Positions 32,953-43,010 are shown, counted from the stretch's first letter. The stretch is 64,000 nucleotides of DNA from Amycolatopsis tolypomycina (GCF_900105945.1 NZ_FNSO01000004.1:4278001-4342000); one strand, 5' to 3'. Numbers and translations are program-made. Notes: generated from the letters alone by a model not told the origin.

Positions 32953-33107
32953 ACCGGCCGATGCTCGACGGCGACCGGGTCCACCGCATCCACTGGGTGC
33001 TCGGCACCGACCGGCTGCGCGCGGTCTGCCACTGCGGCGCCGAGCGCGAGTTCGACGACCCCGTGCAGCTGTGGGACTGGCTGCTCGCCCACCCCGAAGG
33101 ACACTGA
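32949..33107 (+). CDS. Small Cys-containing protein of the van operon (52 aa)
   Basis: GTG 32949 overlaps the vanA stop, and its TGA overlaps the ATG of vanB. MNRPMLDGDRVHRIHWVLGT then RAVCHCGAEREFDDPVQLWDWLLAHPEGH. A CxC pair and HxxxxxxH may bind a metal. Tight coupling on both sides is strong evidence that it is translated. Function unknown; could be a small subunit or iron-sulfur assembly helper. Confidence 0.7.
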   Translation: MNRPMLDGDRVHRIHWVLGTDRLRAVCHCGAEREFDDPVQLWDWLLAHPEGH

Positions 33108-34018
33108 TGACTCTCGAACTCCTGGTGGAAGCCAAGGAAAACCTGGCCGACGGCGTGGTGGCACTCACCCTCCGCGCGCCCGGAGGTCCGCTCCCGCACT
33201 GGGAGCCGGGGGCGCACATCGACCTCCGGCTGCCGGACGGCGTCGTGCGGCAGTACTCGCTGTGCGGCGACCCGGCGGACTCGTCAGCGTACCGGGTGGC
33301 GGTGCTGCGCGAGCCCGACGGCCGCGGCGGCTCGGCCTACGTGCACGACAAGCTCGCCGCCGGGGACCGGATCGAGGTGGACGGCCCGCGCAACCACTTC
33401 GCACTGGTGGACGCCGAGCGGTACCTGTTCATCGCGGGCGGCATCGGCATCACGCCGATCCTGCCGATGCTCGACCGGGTCGCCCGCACCGACTGGCACC
33501 TGGTCTACGGCGGCCGCACGCGCGGGTCGATGGCGTTCACCGAGGAGCTGGCCCGCCACGGCGACCGCGTGACGTTCCGGCCCCAGGACGAACACGGGCT
33601 GCTGGACCTCCCTTCCCTGCTCGCCGACGTCCGGCCGGGCACGGCGGTGTACTGCTGCGGCCCGGAACCGCTGCTGGCCGCGGTGGAGGCGCTCGGCCCG
33701 GCGGACCTGCACGTGGAGCGCTTCACCGCGCGGGCCGACGAGGGGCCGCGCGAGGCGTTCGAGGTCGAGCTGGCCGGATCGGGGCGGGTGCTGCCGGTGC
33801 CCGCCGATCGGTCGATCCTCGAGGTGGTCGAGGAAGCCGGGGTCTCGGTGCTGTCGTCGTGCCGCGAGGGCACGTGCGGAACCTGCGAAACCGGCGTGCT
33901 CGGCGGCGAACCGGACCACCGGGATTCCGTGCTGACCGCGGACGAGCGGCTGGAGAACGAGGTGATGATGCTCTGCGTGTCCCGCGCCTGCTCCCCGCGG
34001 CTGGTGCTCGACCTCTGA
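33107..34018 (+). CDS. vanB: VanB-type oxygenase reductase (FMN, 2Fe-2S)
   Basis: 303 aa, PDR/class IA reductase. FAD/FMN domain at about 1-95 (PGAHIDLRLPDGVVRQYSLCG), NAD domain with IAGGIGITPILPML (about 106-119) and CCGPEPLL, and a C-terminal plant-type ferredoxin CREGTCGTCETGVL (about 252-265) plus CVSRAC. It passes electrons from NAD(P)H to the VanA Rieske centre. Confidence 0.9.
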   Translation: MTLELLVEAKENLADGVVALTLRAPGGPLPHWEPGAHIDLRLPDGVVRQYSLCGDPADSSAYRVAVLREPDGRGGSAYVHDKLAAGDRIEVDGPRNHFALVDAERYLFIAGGIGITPILPMLDRVARTDWHLVYGGRTRGSMAFTEELARHGDRVTFRPQDEHGLLDLPSLLADVRPGTAVYCCGPEPLLAAVEALGPADLHVERFTARADEGPREAFEVELAGSGRVLPVPADRSILEVVEEAGVSVLSSCREGTCGTCETGVLGGEPDHRDSVLTADERLENEVMMLCVSRACSPRLVLDL

Positions 34019-34060
34019 CGGAGCGTCACTGCACGGCGAGTCCGGCCGATCTGTAGTGAT

Positions 34061-35527
34061 ATGGGACGGGTGAAGAGCTTTCCCTCCTTCGTGGACAAGG
34101 TGGACGAACGGCTGGGCGACGGACTGGAGCACGTCCTGTGCGCCCACCACCGGCGGCGGCTGCACCGGCTCGGCTGGGGTGCCGTGCTCGACCCGGCCGG
34201 TGCGCGGGACCCGCTCGGCGGGCGAGCCCCCGTCCGCGACGGCAACCGCGTCGAGGTGCTCATCGACGGCGAGGAGTCGCTGCCCGCCGTCGCCGAGGCC
34301 ATCGGGAAGGCGAAGTCCCACGTGCACATCGCCAACTGGCACGCCAGCGCGGACTTCCGGCTGACGCGGGAGGCCGGCTCCCCCACCCTGCGCGAGCTGC
34401 TCGCCGAGGCCGCCGGGCGGGGTGTCGAGGTCCGCGTCCTGCTCTGGGCCGGGCCGCCCTTCCCGGCCTTCCAGCCGTCGCGGAAGCTCGCGCGGGACGA
34501 ACGGCGGAAGTTCACCGAAGGCACCGACGTGCGCTGCGTGCTGGACTCGCGCGAGCGGACGTTGCACTGCCACCACGAGAAGCTGGTGATCGTCGACGAC
34601 GCCGTCGCGTTCGTCGGCGGCGTCGACCTCACCGCGCTGGAAGGCGACCGGCACGACAGCCCGGACCACCCGCCGCGGCCGATCGGGTGGCACGACCTGA
34701 TGGCGCGGCTCGACGGCCCGGTCGTCGCCGATGTCGCCGACCACTTCCGGCGGCGGTGGACCGAGGTGGCCGGCGAGGACCTGCCGTCGCCCGCGGTCCC
34801 GGCACCCGTCGGCGGCAGCCGCGTCCAGCTGCTGCGGACCGTGCCGAACGACACCTACGACTTCCTGCCGAAGGGCGAGTTCACCGTCCTCGACGGCTAC
34901 CTGCGCGCGCTGAGATCGGCGCAGCGGCTGATCTACCTGGAGAACCAGTTCCTGTGGTCGCCGGAGATCGCCGAAGTGCTGCTCGACAAGCTCCGCCACC
35001 CGCCGGCCGACGAGTTCCGCGTGGTCCTGCTGCTGCCGCGCAAGCCGAGCAACGGCTCCGACACCACCCGCGGCCAGCTCGGCAGGCTGCTCGACGCCGA
35101 CGACGGAAACCGGCGCCTGCTGGCCACCACGATCAGCGCCCACGACGGCGACTCGGCGGCCCCGGTGTACGTCCACGCGAAGCTCGGCATCGTGGACGAC
35201 TCGTGGCTGACGATCGGCTCGGCCAACCTCAACGAGCACTCGCTGTTCAACGACACCGAGGTCAACATCGCCACCGACGACGCCGAGGTGGTCCGCACGA
35301 CCCGGCTGCGGTTGTGGGCCGAGCACCTCGGACATCCGGTGAACGAGCTGGAGAACAGGGACTCGGCGGACATCGTCGACAACCTGTGGCGCCCCCTGGC
35401 CGAGGAGCAGGCCGAGCGGGAACGCCGCGGCGAGCAGCGGACCCACCGCCTGGTCCTGCTGCCGGGCGTTTCCCGCCGCGTCGCCCGGCTGCAGGGCCCG
35501 TTGCGGGGGCTGCTGGTCGACGGCTGA
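34061..35527 (+). CDS. Phospholipase D-family protein
   Basis: 488 aa. Two HKD motifs: HCHHEKLVIVDDAVAFVGGVDL (about residue 169) and VHAKLGIVDDSWLTIGSANLN (about 371). No signal peptide is evident, so it likely acts in the cytoplasm or at the inner membrane face, as cardiolipin synthase-like or other phosphatidyl transferase. It is convergent with the aldehyde dehydrogenase gene, one base apart. Confidence 0.85.
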   Translation: MGRVKSFPSFVDKVDERLGDGLEHVLCAHHRRRLHRLGWGAVLDPAGARDPLGGRAPVRDGNRVEVLIDGEESLPAVAEAIGKAKSHVHIANWHASADFRLTREAGSPTLRELLAEAAGRGVEVRVLLWAGPPFPAFQPSRKLARDERRKFTEGTDVRCVLDSRERTLHCHHEKLVIVDDAVAFVGGVDLTALEGDRHDSPDHPPRPIGWHDLMARLDGPVVADVADHFRRRWTEVAGEDLPSPAVPAPVGGSRVQLLRTVPNDTYDFLPKGEFTVLDGYLRALRSAQRLIYLENQFLWSPEIAEVLLDKLRHPPADEFRVVLLLPRKPSNGSDTTRGQLGRLLDADDGNRRLLATTISAHDGDSAAPVYVHAKLGIVDDSWLTIGSANLNEHSLFNDTEVNIATDDAEVVRTTRLRLWAEHLGHPVNELENRDSADIVDNLWRPLAEEQAERERRGEQRTHRLVLLPGVSRRVARLQGPLRGLLVDG

Positions 35528-35528
35528 G

Positions 35529-37103
35529 CTACCGGATCCGCAGCTTCCGCATCAGCTTCAGCCCGGACAGCATGCTCTCCACGTACTTCTCGTACCCCTG
35601 CCCCGGCCGCGGTCCCATGACCTGCTTCTTCAACACGGCCAGGTTCTTCACGTCGGTGTACTTCAGCAGCCCCTGGTCACCATGGCGAGCGCCGACGCCG
35701 GAGTTCTTCACGCCGCCGGACGGCGTCCCCTTGGCCGCGTAAGCCGTCGCCAGGACGTCGTTGACGTTCACGTTGCCGGACTCGATCCGGGCCGCCACCG
35801 CGCGGGCCGCCGTGACGTCGGTGCTCCAGACCGACGCGTTGAGCCCGTAGTCCGTGTCGTTGGCCAGTGCCACCGCTTCGTCGACCGTGCGGTACCTGTG
35901 GAGCGCCACCACCGGGCCGAACGTCTCCGTGACGCCGCAGACCATCTCCGAAGTGACACCCTCGAGGATCGTCGGCTCGAAGAACGCCGGGCCGAGGTCG
36001 GGGCGGGGCCTGCCGCCGCACAGGACCGTGGCGCCCTTGGCCACCGCATCGTCCACATGGGACTTGACGCGGCGCATGTGGTCGACCGAGACCAGTGAAC
36101 CCATGTCGGGGCCGAAGTCGTACGCCGCCCGGACGTCGAGGGCCGAAGCCGCCGCCACGAACGCCGTCTTGAACTCCTCGTAGCGGGACTCCGGCAGGTA
36201 GATCCGCTCGATGTGCATGCAGATCTGGCCCGTGTTGCCGAACGCCCCGAAGATCGCGCCCTGCACGGCTTCCGCAAGGGAAGCGTCCTCGAGCACGATC
36301 ATCGGGTTCTTGCCGCCGAGCTCGAGGCAGCAGCCGATGAGGTTGCGGCCCGCTCGCTCGCCGATCACCCGGCCGGTCGCCGTCGAGCCGGTGAACATGA
36401 TGTAGTCCGCGTGGTCGATCAGCGTCGGGCCGACGTCGGGACCTTCGCCGCAGACCACCTGGAACAGCCCCTCCGGCAGGCCCGCCTGCTCCAGCAGCCG
36501 GATGCCGTAGAGCGGGGAAAGAGCGGTCTTGTTGTCCGGCTTCAGCACCACGGCGTTGCCCGCCATCAGCGCCGGCACGGCGTCGGAAACCCCGGTGGCG
36601 AACGGGAAGTTCCACGGCGCGATGATGCCGACGACCCCCTTGGGCAGCCGGACCTCGGTCGACGTCGTCAGCAGTGGCACCGGGCCGCCGCGCCTGGTCG
36701 GCGCCAGCAGCCGGGCCGCCCGCTTGAGGTAGTGGCTCATCACCATCGGCGGGTCGCAGGTCTCCTCGATCGCCATCCGCCGGTTCTTGCCGCTCTCGAC
36801 CTGGATCAGGTCGGCGACGGTCCGCGCCTGCTCGACGAACAGCGCGTGCGCCCGCTTGAACACCGCCAGCCGCTCCCGGACCGGCGTGGCCGCCCACTTC
36901 CGCTGGGCCTCGCGCGCGACGGCGAACGCCCGCTCGATGTCCTCCGGTGTCGACTGCGGCAGCTCGACGAGCACGTCGCCGGTGTAGACCTCGGTGAGCT
37001 TCCAGGTCGCCCCGGACGAGCCCGGCACCCGTGCCACGAGCTGCTGCAGGAAGGCGTCGGTGACCGAAGCGGGACGGGTGAGTTCGAGCGGCGTGAGCGT
37101 CAT
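35529..37103 (-). CDS. Succinate-semialdehyde dehydrogenase family (ALDH)
   Basis: 524 aa. Catalytic Cys in NTGQICMHIERIYLPESRYEEF (about residue 293), general-base Glu in CCLELGGKNPMIV (about 258), and IIAPWNFPF near 165. The close resemblance is to actinobacterial succinic-semialdehyde dehydrogenases; other aldehydes cannot be excluded. It overlaps the upstream GMC oxidoreductase gene by four bases, so the pair is one operon: the oxidoreductase makes an aldehyde, this enzyme the acid. Confidence 0.85.
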   Translation of the reverse strand: MTLTPLELTRPASVTDAFLQQLVARVPGSSGATWKLTEVYTGDVLVELPQSTPEDIERAFAVAREAQRKWAATPVRERLAVFKRAHALFVEQARTVADLIQVESGKNRRMAIEETCDPPMVMSHYLKRAARLLAPTRRGGPVPLLTTSTEVRLPKGVVGIIAPWNFPFATGVSDAVPALMAGNAVVLKPDNKTALSPLYGIRLLEQAGLPEGLFQVVCGEGPDVGPTLIDHADYIMFTGSTATGRVIGERAGRNLIGCCLELGGKNPMIVLEDASLAEAVQGAIFGAFGNTGQICMHIERIYLPESRYEEFKTAFVAAASALDVRAAYDFGPDMGSLVSVDHMRRVKSHVDDAVAKGATVLCGGRPRPDLGPAFFEPTILEGVTSEMVCGVTETFGPVVALHRYRTVDEAVALANDTDYGLNASVWSTDVTAARAVAARIESGNVNVNDVLATAYAAKGTPSGGVKNSGVGARHGDQGLLKYTDVKNLAVLKKQVMGPRPGQGYEKYVESMLSGLKLMRKLRIR

Positions 37104-38728
37104 GACCGGCTCCCGAGGACGAGCTGGGCGCCCATTTCCCCGATCATGATGCAGGGCGCGTTGGTGTTACCGCCGGTGATCGACGGCATGATCGAGGCGT
37201 CGCAGACCCGCAGGCCCTCGACCCCGTTCACGCGCAGGTCGGGGCCGACGACGGCGAGCTCGTCGACGCCCATCCGGCAGGTGCCGACACCGTGGTAGAC
37301 CGACGTCGCGCGGTTGAGGATCGCGTCGCGCAGCGCCTGGCCCTTGAGGTCCTTGCCCGGGTGGATCTCCTCCTTGACCGCGCCCTTGAAAGCCTTCGAC
37401 GCGAAGATCTCGCGCACCATCTCCGAGCCTTCGCCGAGCAGCTCGAGGTCGGCCGGGTCGGACAGGTACTGGAAGTCGATGACCGGCGCCGCGGCCGGAT
37501 CACTCGACGCGAGCCGCAGCGTGCCGCGGCTCTTCGGGTAGATCAGCGTGGTCAGCACGGTGAGCGCGGGGCGCTTGTCGACGTCGTGCCGGATCGGCGC
37601 GTCCTGGTTGGGCGAGACGTACGCCCACGGCAGCAGGTGCAGCTGCAGGTCGGGGATCGCGCCGGCCTGCGAGGTGCGCAGGAAGGCGACCGCCTCGAAG
37701 ACCGAGTTCGCCAGGAACGTGGTGCCGGGCCGCAGCAGCTCCCGGGCCAGGCCGCGGGCGAAGTACGGCGCCGTGCCCTTGTTCTTGCTGGTCGTCACGT
37801 GGAACGTCAGCGCGTGGAACATGTGGTCGTGCATGTTGTCGCCGACGGGCAGGTCGGCGACGACGTCGATGCCGTGTTCCTTGAGGTGCTCCGCGTGGCC
37901 GACACCGGAGAGCATCAGCAGCTGCGCGGACCCGATGACGCCGGCGGCGAGGATGACCTCCTTGCCGGCCCGGATGGTGCGGCGGCGGCCGCGGTCGAGG
38001 ACCTCGACGCCGACCGCCCGGCCGTTCTCGATCAGCACCTTCTCGACCACCACCCGGTCCTGCAGCTCCAGGGTGGCGGGCGCGAGGTGGTGGATGTAGC
38101 CGCGCGAGGCGCTGTAGCGCAGGCCGTCGGCGGCGTTCTGCTGCATCCGGCTGACGCCCTCTTGGGACTCGGCGTTGTAGTCGTCGAGGATCTTGCAGCC
38201 GAGCGCGTCGGCGGTGGCGTCGACGAACTGCAGCGAGCCCTCTTGGGGGTTCTTCGCGCGGGTGACGCGGATCGGGCCGCCTGCGCCGCGGAAGGCGTTC
38301 TCGCCGTCCTCGAAGTCCTCCATGCGCTTGTAGGCGGCGTTGACGCTGTCGGCGTCCCAGCCGGTGTTGCCCTCGGCGGCCCACGAGTCGAAGTTGGCGC
38401 GGTTGCCGCGGACGTAGACCATGCCGTTGATGGAGCTGGAGCCGCCGACGACCCGGCCGCGCGGCACCGGCATCCGCCGATCGAGAACGTGTTTCTGCGG
38501 GACGCCGTAGAAGCCCCAGTCGAGCGGCTTCTTGAGCTGCGGCACGGCGTGCATCGGCCCGACGAGCCCGGGTTTCTTGACGAGCAGCTGCTCGTCACTC
38601 TTCCCGGCTTCGAGGACGATCACGCTGGCCCCGGCCTGTGCCAGGCGCCCCGCGATCGTCGCCCCGGAGCTGCCCGACCCGACGACGACGTAGTCGGCCT
38701 CGTCGCCGCGCGCCGCCCTTTTCGCCAT
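37100..38728 (-). CDS. GMC-family FAD oxidoreductase (choline dehydrogenase-like)
   Basis: 542 aa. FAD motif VVGSGSSGATIAGRLAQAGASVIVLEAG (about residues 15-42), GMC signature GGSSSINGMVYVRGN (about 95-109), and C-terminal VYHGVGTCRMG with the catalytic His plus GGNTNAPCIMIGEMGAQLV. It oxidises alcohols to aldehydes or ketones. First gene of the operon with the semialdehyde dehydrogenase; a KstR-like palindrome lies 25 bases upstream. Confidence 0.85.
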   Translation of the reverse strand: MAKRAARGDEADYVVVGSGSSGATIAGRLAQAGASVIVLEAGKSDEQLLVKKPGLVGPMHAVPQLKKPLDWGFYGVPQKHVLDRRMPVPRGRVVGGSSSINGMVYVRGNRANFDSWAAEGNTGWDADSVNAAYKRMEDFEDGENAFRGAGGPIRVTRAKNPQEGSLQFVDATADALGCKILDDYNAESQEGVSRMQQNAADGLRYSASRGYIHHLAPATLELQDRVVVEKVLIENGRAVGVEVLDRGRRRTIRAGKEVILAAGVIGSAQLLMLSGVGHAEHLKEHGIDVVADLPVGDNMHDHMFHALTFHVTTSKNKGTAPYFARGLARELLRPGTTFLANSVFEAVAFLRTSQAGAIPDLQLHLLPWAYVSPNQDAPIRHDVDKRPALTVLTTLIYPKSRGTLRLASSDPAAAPVIDFQYLSDPADLELLGEGSEMVREIFASKAFKGAVKEEIHPGKDLKGQALRDAILNRATSVYHGVGTCRMGVDELAVVGPDLRVNGVEGLRVCDASIMPSITGGNTNAPCIMIGEMGAQLVLGSRS

Positions 38729-38752
38729 GTCCGCTCCTCGCTACGACCGGCC

Positions 38753-38776
38753 ACTAGAACTATAACGTGTTCTAGT
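38753..38776. promoter_or_regulatory. KstR-like operator of the GMC/ALDH operon
   Basis: ACTAGAAC (38753-38760) and GTTCTAGT (38769-38776) form a perfect dyad with 8-base spacing; inside it TATAACGTGTTCTA (38761-38774) matches the KstR consensus TNNAACNNGTTNNA exactly. Placed just upstream of the start, where a TetR repressor would block transcription. Confidence 0.65.
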
Positions 38777-38822
38777 TCGCCAACCGTATAGCGCCAACCC
38801 CGCGGAGCGCAACGGCCCAGCA

Positions 38823-38881
38823 GGCGGCACTTTCACGTGAAAGTGCCGCCCCCAGGTGGGCACTTTCACGTGAAAGTGCCC
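38823..38881. repeat. Two CACTTTCACGTGAAAGTG palindromes in tandem
   Basis: The first is a perfect palindrome of 28 bases (38823-38850), the second of 24 bases (38858-38881); both share the core GCACTTTCACGTGAAAGTGC. They occupy the gap between the GMC start and the folA stop. They may be a dispersed repeat family, a terminator pair or a protein-binding site. Confidence 0.8.
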
Positions 38882-38883
38882 GG

Positions 38884-39342
38884 TCAGGCCCAGGTGAGGA
38901 AGCGGTAATGCAGGCCGGTCGAGGACTCCAGCCACTCCCCCACGGAGTCCGCCGGCCGGCCCAGCTCGGGCGCGTACGTGTCCCCCTCGAAGGACTCCCG
39001 GAGCTCGGTGACGACGATCCGGTCCGCGACCGGCAGCGCCGCCCGGTACACCGCCGCGCCGCCGATCACCCACAGGTCACCGTCCACCGCGGCGAGCGCC
39101 GAGGCGAGGTCGGCGAACGTCTCGACGCCCTCCTGCGGGGTCGCCGACAAGACCAGGTTGCGCCGCCCCGGCAGCGGCCGGAACCGCGGCGGCAGCGACT
39201 CCCACGTCCGGCGGCCCATCAGCACCGCCGCCCCCGACGTCACCGCGCGGAAGTGCTTGAGGTCCTCCGGCAGGTGCCACGGCAGCGCGCCGTCGCGCCC
39301 GATGACGCCGTTCGCCGCCTGGGCCCAGATCAGCCCGATCAC
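38884..39342 (-). CDS. folA: Dihydrofolate reductase
   Basis: 152 aa from GTG 39342, four-base overlap with thyA. The reductase signature is visible: [29 protein letters not shown] (residues 4-32), [25 protein letters not shown] and [17 protein letters not shown]-dependent reduction of dihydrofolate produced by the adjacent thymidylate synthase; thyA-folA is a classic operon. Confidence 0.95.
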   Translation of the reverse strand: MIGLIWAQAANGVIGRDGALPWHLPEDLKHFRAVTSGAAVLMGRRTWESLPPRFRPLPGRRNLVLSATPQEGVETFADLASALAAVDGDLWVIGGAAVYRAALPVADRIVVTELRESFEGDTYAPELGRPADSVGEWLESSTGLHYRFLTWA

Positions 39343-40136
39343 ACCGCCACCGGCGCCTTGATGCCCGGGTGCGGGTCGTAACCCTCGATCGAGAAGTGCT
39401 CGTAGGTGTAGTCGAACAGGCTGTCGGCCGGCTTCAGGCCCAGCGTCGGGAACGGCCGCGCGTCGCGTGCGAGCTGCGTGCGGACCTGCTCCTCGTGGTT
39501 GTCGTAGATGTGGCAGTCGCCGCCCGTCCAGACGAAGTCGCCGACGCCGAGCCCGACCTGGGCGGCGATCATGTGCGTCAGCAGCGCGTAGCCGGCGATG
39601 TTGAACGGCACACCGAGGAACAGGTCCGCGCTGCGCTGGTAGAGCTGGCAGGACAGCTTCCCGTCGGCGACGTAGAACTGGAAGAACGCGTGGCACGGCG
39701 GCAGCGCCATGCGCGGGATGTCGGCGACGTTCCAGGCCGACACGATGATCCGCCGCGAGTCCGGGTTCTCACGCAGCGTGCGCAGCACCTCGGCGATCTG
39801 GTCGACGTGCCCGCCGTCCGGGGTCGGCCACGACCGCCACTGCACGCCGTACACCGGGCCCAGGTCGCCGTCGTCGGCCGCCCACTCGTCCCAGATCGTG
39901 ACACCGTGTTCCTGCAGCCAGGAGACGTTCGCGTCGCCGCGGAGGAACCACAGCAGCTCGTAGGCGATCGAGCGGAAGTGGACTTTCTTCGTGGTGATCA
40001 GGGGAAAACCCTCGGCCAGGCTATACCGCAGCTGGTGCCCGAAGATCGACCTCGTGCCCGTGCCGGTACGGTCGCCCTTGCGGGTGCCCGTGTCGAGGAC
40101 GTGGCGGAGGAGGTCTTCGTACTGCGTGTCCGGCAT
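39339..40136 (-). CDS. thyA: Thymidylate synthase (ThyA type)
   Basis: 265 aa from ATG 40136. Signatures: [25 protein letters not shown] (residues 27-51), catalytic Cys in [14 protein letters not shown] (about 146), [21 protein letters not shown] and [28 protein letters not shown]. Converts dUMP to dTMP using methylene-tetrahydrofolate, giving dihydrofolate to FolA downstream. Confidence 0.97.
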   Translation of the reverse strand: MPDTQYEDLLRHVLDTGTRKGDRTGTGTRSIFGHQLRYSLAEGFPLITTKKVHFRSIAYELLWFLRGDANVSWLQEHGVTIWDEWAADDGDLGPVYGVQWRSWPTPDGGHVDQIAEVLRTLRENPDSRRIIVSAWNVADIPRMALPPCHAFFQFYVADGKLSCQLYQRSADLFLGVPFNIAGYALLTHMIAAQVGLGVGDFVWTGGDCHIYDNHEEQVRTQLARDARPFPTLGLKPADSLFDYTYEHFSIEGYDPHPGIKAPVAV

Positions 40137-40208
40137 GCCCCGGACTCTAAGCCATGCCGCTGACTCAGCGTGAACCCCGGGATCACCGACACGGACGGGC
40201 GTCATAAC

Positions 40209-40237
40209 TTGACCCATTCCAGAAAAGGCCCTAGGGT
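40209..40237 (+). promoter_or_regulatory. furA-katG promoter, probably leaderless
   Basis: TTGACC (40209-40214), 17-base spacer, TAGGGT (40232-40237). The ATG of furA is at 40246, so transcription would start at or next to the start codon; there is no ribosome-binding site. The AT-rich ATAACTTGAC just ahead is a plausible FurA-binding stretch. Confidence 0.65.
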
Positions 40238-40245
40238 CGGCGGCG

Positions 40246-40698
40246 ATGTCAGACTTCGAAGCACAGCTGCGGGCGGTCTCGCTGCGGGTCACGCGACCCC
40301 GGCTGGCCGTGCTGGCCGCGCTGCGCGACCATCCCCACGTCGACACCGAAACGGTGATCGACCTGGTGCGCGCCGAGCAACCGACGGTCTCGCACCAGAC
40401 GATCTACGACGTGCTGCGGGCGCTCACCGACACCGGGCTGATCCGGCGCATCCAGCCGGCCGGGGCGAACGCCCGCTACGAGGCCCGGGTGGGTGACAAC
40501 CACCACCACGTCGTGTGCCGTTCGTGCGGGGCGATAGCCGACGTCGACTGCGCCGTCGGCCACACCCCCTGTCTCACCGCTTCGGACGACCACGGTTTCG
40601 TGATCGACCAGGCGGAGGTCGTCTACTGGGGCACCTGCCCCGGCTGCGCGGCCGCCCGTCCCCGAAATGATTCGCCGCTCCCGGAAGGAAGTAAATGA
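40246..40698 (+). CDS. furA: FurA-type peroxide-responsive repressor
   Basis: 150 aa Fur-family protein. N-terminal winged helix ([47 protein letters not shown]), regulatory-metal loop [17 protein letters not shown] (about 85-101) and a second CPGC pair near residue 134. It represses itself and katG and releases on metal oxidation. Overlaps katG by four bases, the arrangement conserved in mycobacteria and relatives. Confidence 0.9.
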   Translation: MSDFEAQLRAVSLRVTRPRLAVLAALRDHPHVDTETVIDLVRAEQPTVSHQTIYDVLRALTDTGLIRRIQPAGANARYEARVGDNHHHVVCRSCGAIADVDCAVGHTPCLTASDDHGFVIDQAEVVYWGTCPGCAAARPRNDSPLPEGSK

Positions 40699-42968
40699 GC
40701 TCCACCCAGGACAACCCGTCCAGCGCGCAGGGCGTGGACAAGAAGGCGGCGGCCGGTTGCCCGGTCGCGCACGACTCGGTGACTTCGCACGGAAGCGAGA
40801 GCGAAAACCCGGCGATCGACTCCCCGACGCCGAAGACCGGGGGCCGGCCGCGCACGAACAAGGACTGGTGGCCCAACCAGCTCGACCTGTCGGTGCTGCA
40901 CGCGCACTCGGCCAAGGGCAACCCGCTCGGCGAGAACTTCAGCTACGCCAAGGAGTTCGCGAAGCTGGACGTCGACGCCCTCAAGCGCGACATCACCGAG
41001 GTGCTCACCACCTCGCAGGACTGGTGGCCTGCCGACTTCGGGCACTACGGCGGCCTGATGATCCGCCTGAGCTGGCACGCGGCGGGCACCTACCGCATCC
41101 ACGACGGCCGCGGCGGCGCCGGTGACGGCAACCAGCGGTTCGCCCCGCTGAACAGCTGGCCGGACAACGCCAACCTCGACAAGGCGCGCCGCCTGCTGTG
41201 GCCGGTCAAGCAGAAGTACGGCCAGAAGATCTCGTGGGCCGACCTGCTCGTGCTCGCCGGCAACGTCGCCCTGGAGTCGATGGGCTTCGAGACCTTCGGC
41301 TTCGGCTTCGGCCGTGTGGACGTCTGGGAGCCCGAAGAGGTCATCTGGGGTCCCGAGGACGACTGGCTGGGCGACGAGCGCTACGTCAGCGAGTCGGAGA
41401 TGGCGCCCGAGGTCGGCGCGACCGAGATGGGCCTCATCTACGTCAACCCCGAGGGTCCCCGCGGCAACGCGGACTTCGAGGCGGCGGCCCACTTCATCCG
41501 GGAGACCTTCGCCCGGATGGCGATGAACGACGAGGAGACCGTCGCCCTCATCGCCGGCGGCCACACCTTCGGCAAGACCCACGGTGCCGCCGTGGCCGAC
41601 GACCACGTCGGCCCGGAGCCCGAGGGCGCCCCGCTGGAGGCGCAGGGCCTCGGCTGGCTGAGCACCCACGGCACCGGCAAGGGCGCGGACGCGATCACCA
41701 GCGGTCTCGAGGTCACCTGGACCGACAAGCCGACCCAGTGGAGCAACCGCTTCTTCGAGATCCTCTTCGGCTACGAGTGGGAGCTCACCACGAGCCCCGG
41801 CGGCGGCAAGCAGTACGTCGCCAAGGACGCGCCGGAGATCATCCCGGACCCGTTCGACCCGAACAAGAAGCACAAGCCGACGATGCTGACGACGGACCTG
41901 TCGCTGCGCTTCGACCCGGTCTACGGCCCGATCTCCCGCCGGTTCCTGGAGAACCCGGACGAGTTCGCGCTGGCCTTCGCCAAGGCCTGGTACAAGCTGC
42001 TGCACCGTGACATGGGCCCGGTCAGCCGCTTCCTCGGCCCGTGGGTCGCCGAGCCGCAGCTGTGGCAGGACCCGGTGCCGGCCGTCGAGGGCGACCTCGT
42101 CAACGACGCCGACATCGCCGCGCTCAAGGCGAAGGTCCTCGACTCGGGGCTCTCCGTCGCGGAGCTGGTCTCCACGGCGTGGGCCTCGGCCGCGAGCTTC
42201 CGCTCCACCGACAAGCGCGGTGGCGCGAACGGTGCCCGCATCCGCCTCGAGCCGCAGCGCAACTGGGAGGTCAACCAGCCCGAGCAGCTCGGCAAGGTCC
42301 TCGAGGTCCTCGAGGGTGTCCAGCGCGACTTCAACGAGGCCGGCGGCGCGCAGATCTCGCTCGCCGACCTGATCGTGCTGGCCGGTTCGGCCGCCGTCGA
42401 GAAGGCGGCGCGCGACGCCGGCGTCGAGACGACCGTGCCGTTCCACCCGGGCCGCACCGACGCCTCGCAGGAGCAGACCGACGCCGACTCGTTCAAGGTG
42501 CTCGAGCCGCGCGCCGACGGGTTCCGCAACTACCTGCGCTCCGGCGAGAAGCTGCAGCCGGAGGTGCTGCTGGTCGAGCGCGCGTACATGCTCGGCCTGT
42601 CCGCGCCCGAGATGACGGTGCTGGTCGGCGGCCTGCGCTCGCTCGGCACGAACCACGGCGGTGCCGCGCACGGCGTCCTCACCGACCAGCCGGGTGTGCT
42701 CTCAGGCGACTTCTTCGCCAACCTGCTCGCGCCGGGCACCAAGTGGAAGGCGTCGGAGTCGACGGAGAACGTCTACGAGATCCGTGACGTGACGACCGAC
42801 GAGGTCAAGTGGACCGCCACCGCGGTCGACCTGATCTTCGGGTCGAACTCGCAGCTGCGGGCCCTGGCCGAGGTCTACGCCAGCGACGACGCCCGCGAGA
42901 AGTTCGTGGCCGACTTCGTGGCCGCGTGGACGAAGGTCATGGAGCTGGACCGCTTCGACCTCGCCTGA
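40695..42968 (+). CDS. katG: Catalase-peroxidase
   Basis: 757 aa bifunctional heme enzyme. Distal site [14 protein letters not shown] (Arg/Trp/His, about residue 115), proximal His in [15 protein letters not shown] (about 290). The Trp-Tyr-Met cross-link partners are in place: Trp of RLSWH, Tyr of GLIYVNPEG (about 250) and Met of ARMAMNDEE (about 276). The C-terminal half is the degenerate duplicate domain. Removes H2O2; FurA-controlled. Confidence 0.97.
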   Translation: MSSTQDNPSSAQGVDKKAAAGCPVAHDSVTSHGSESENPAIDSPTPKTGGRPRTNKDWWPNQLDLSVLHAHSAKGNPLGENFSYAKEFAKLDVDALKRDITEVLTTSQDWWPADFGHYGGLMIRLSWHAAGTYRIHDGRGGAGDGNQRFAPLNSWPDNANLDKARRLLWPVKQKYGQKISWADLLVLAGNVALESMGFETFGFGFGRVDVWEPEEVIWGPEDDWLGDERYVSESEMAPEVGATEMGLIYVNPEGPRGNADFEAAAHFIRETFARMAMNDEETVALIAGGHTFGKTHGAAVADDHVGPEPEGAPLEAQGLGWLSTHGTGKGADAITSGLEVTWTDKPTQWSNRFFEILFGYEWELTTSPGGGKQYVAKDAPEIIPDPFDPNKKHKPTMLTTDLSLRFDPVYGPISRRFLENPDEFALAFAKAWYKLLHRDMGPVSRFLGPWVAEPQLWQDPVPAVEGDLVNDADIAALKAKVLDSGLSVAELVSTAWASAASFRSTDKRGGANGARIRLEPQRNWEVNQPEQLGKVLEVLEGVQRDFNEAGGAQISLADLIVLAGSAAVEKAARDAGVETTVPFHPGRTDASQEQTDADSFKVLEPRADGFRNYLRSGEKLQPEVLLVERAYMLGLSAPEMTVLVGGLRSLGTNHGGAAHGVLTDQPGVLSGDFFANLLAPGTKWKASESTENVYEIRDVTTDEVKWTATAVDLIFGSNSQLRALAEVYASDDAREKFVADFVAAWTKVMELDRFDLA

Positions 42969-42980
42969 TGTTCACCGCGA

Positions 42981-43010
42981 CGGGCCCGGCCGGTTCTTCG
43001 GCCGGGCCCG
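42981..43010 (+). terminator. katG terminator
   Basis: Perfect 12-base stem, CGGGCCCGGCCG and CGGCCGGGCCCG, with loop GTTCTT, followed by TTCG. 12 bases after the katG stop. Confidence 0.8.
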
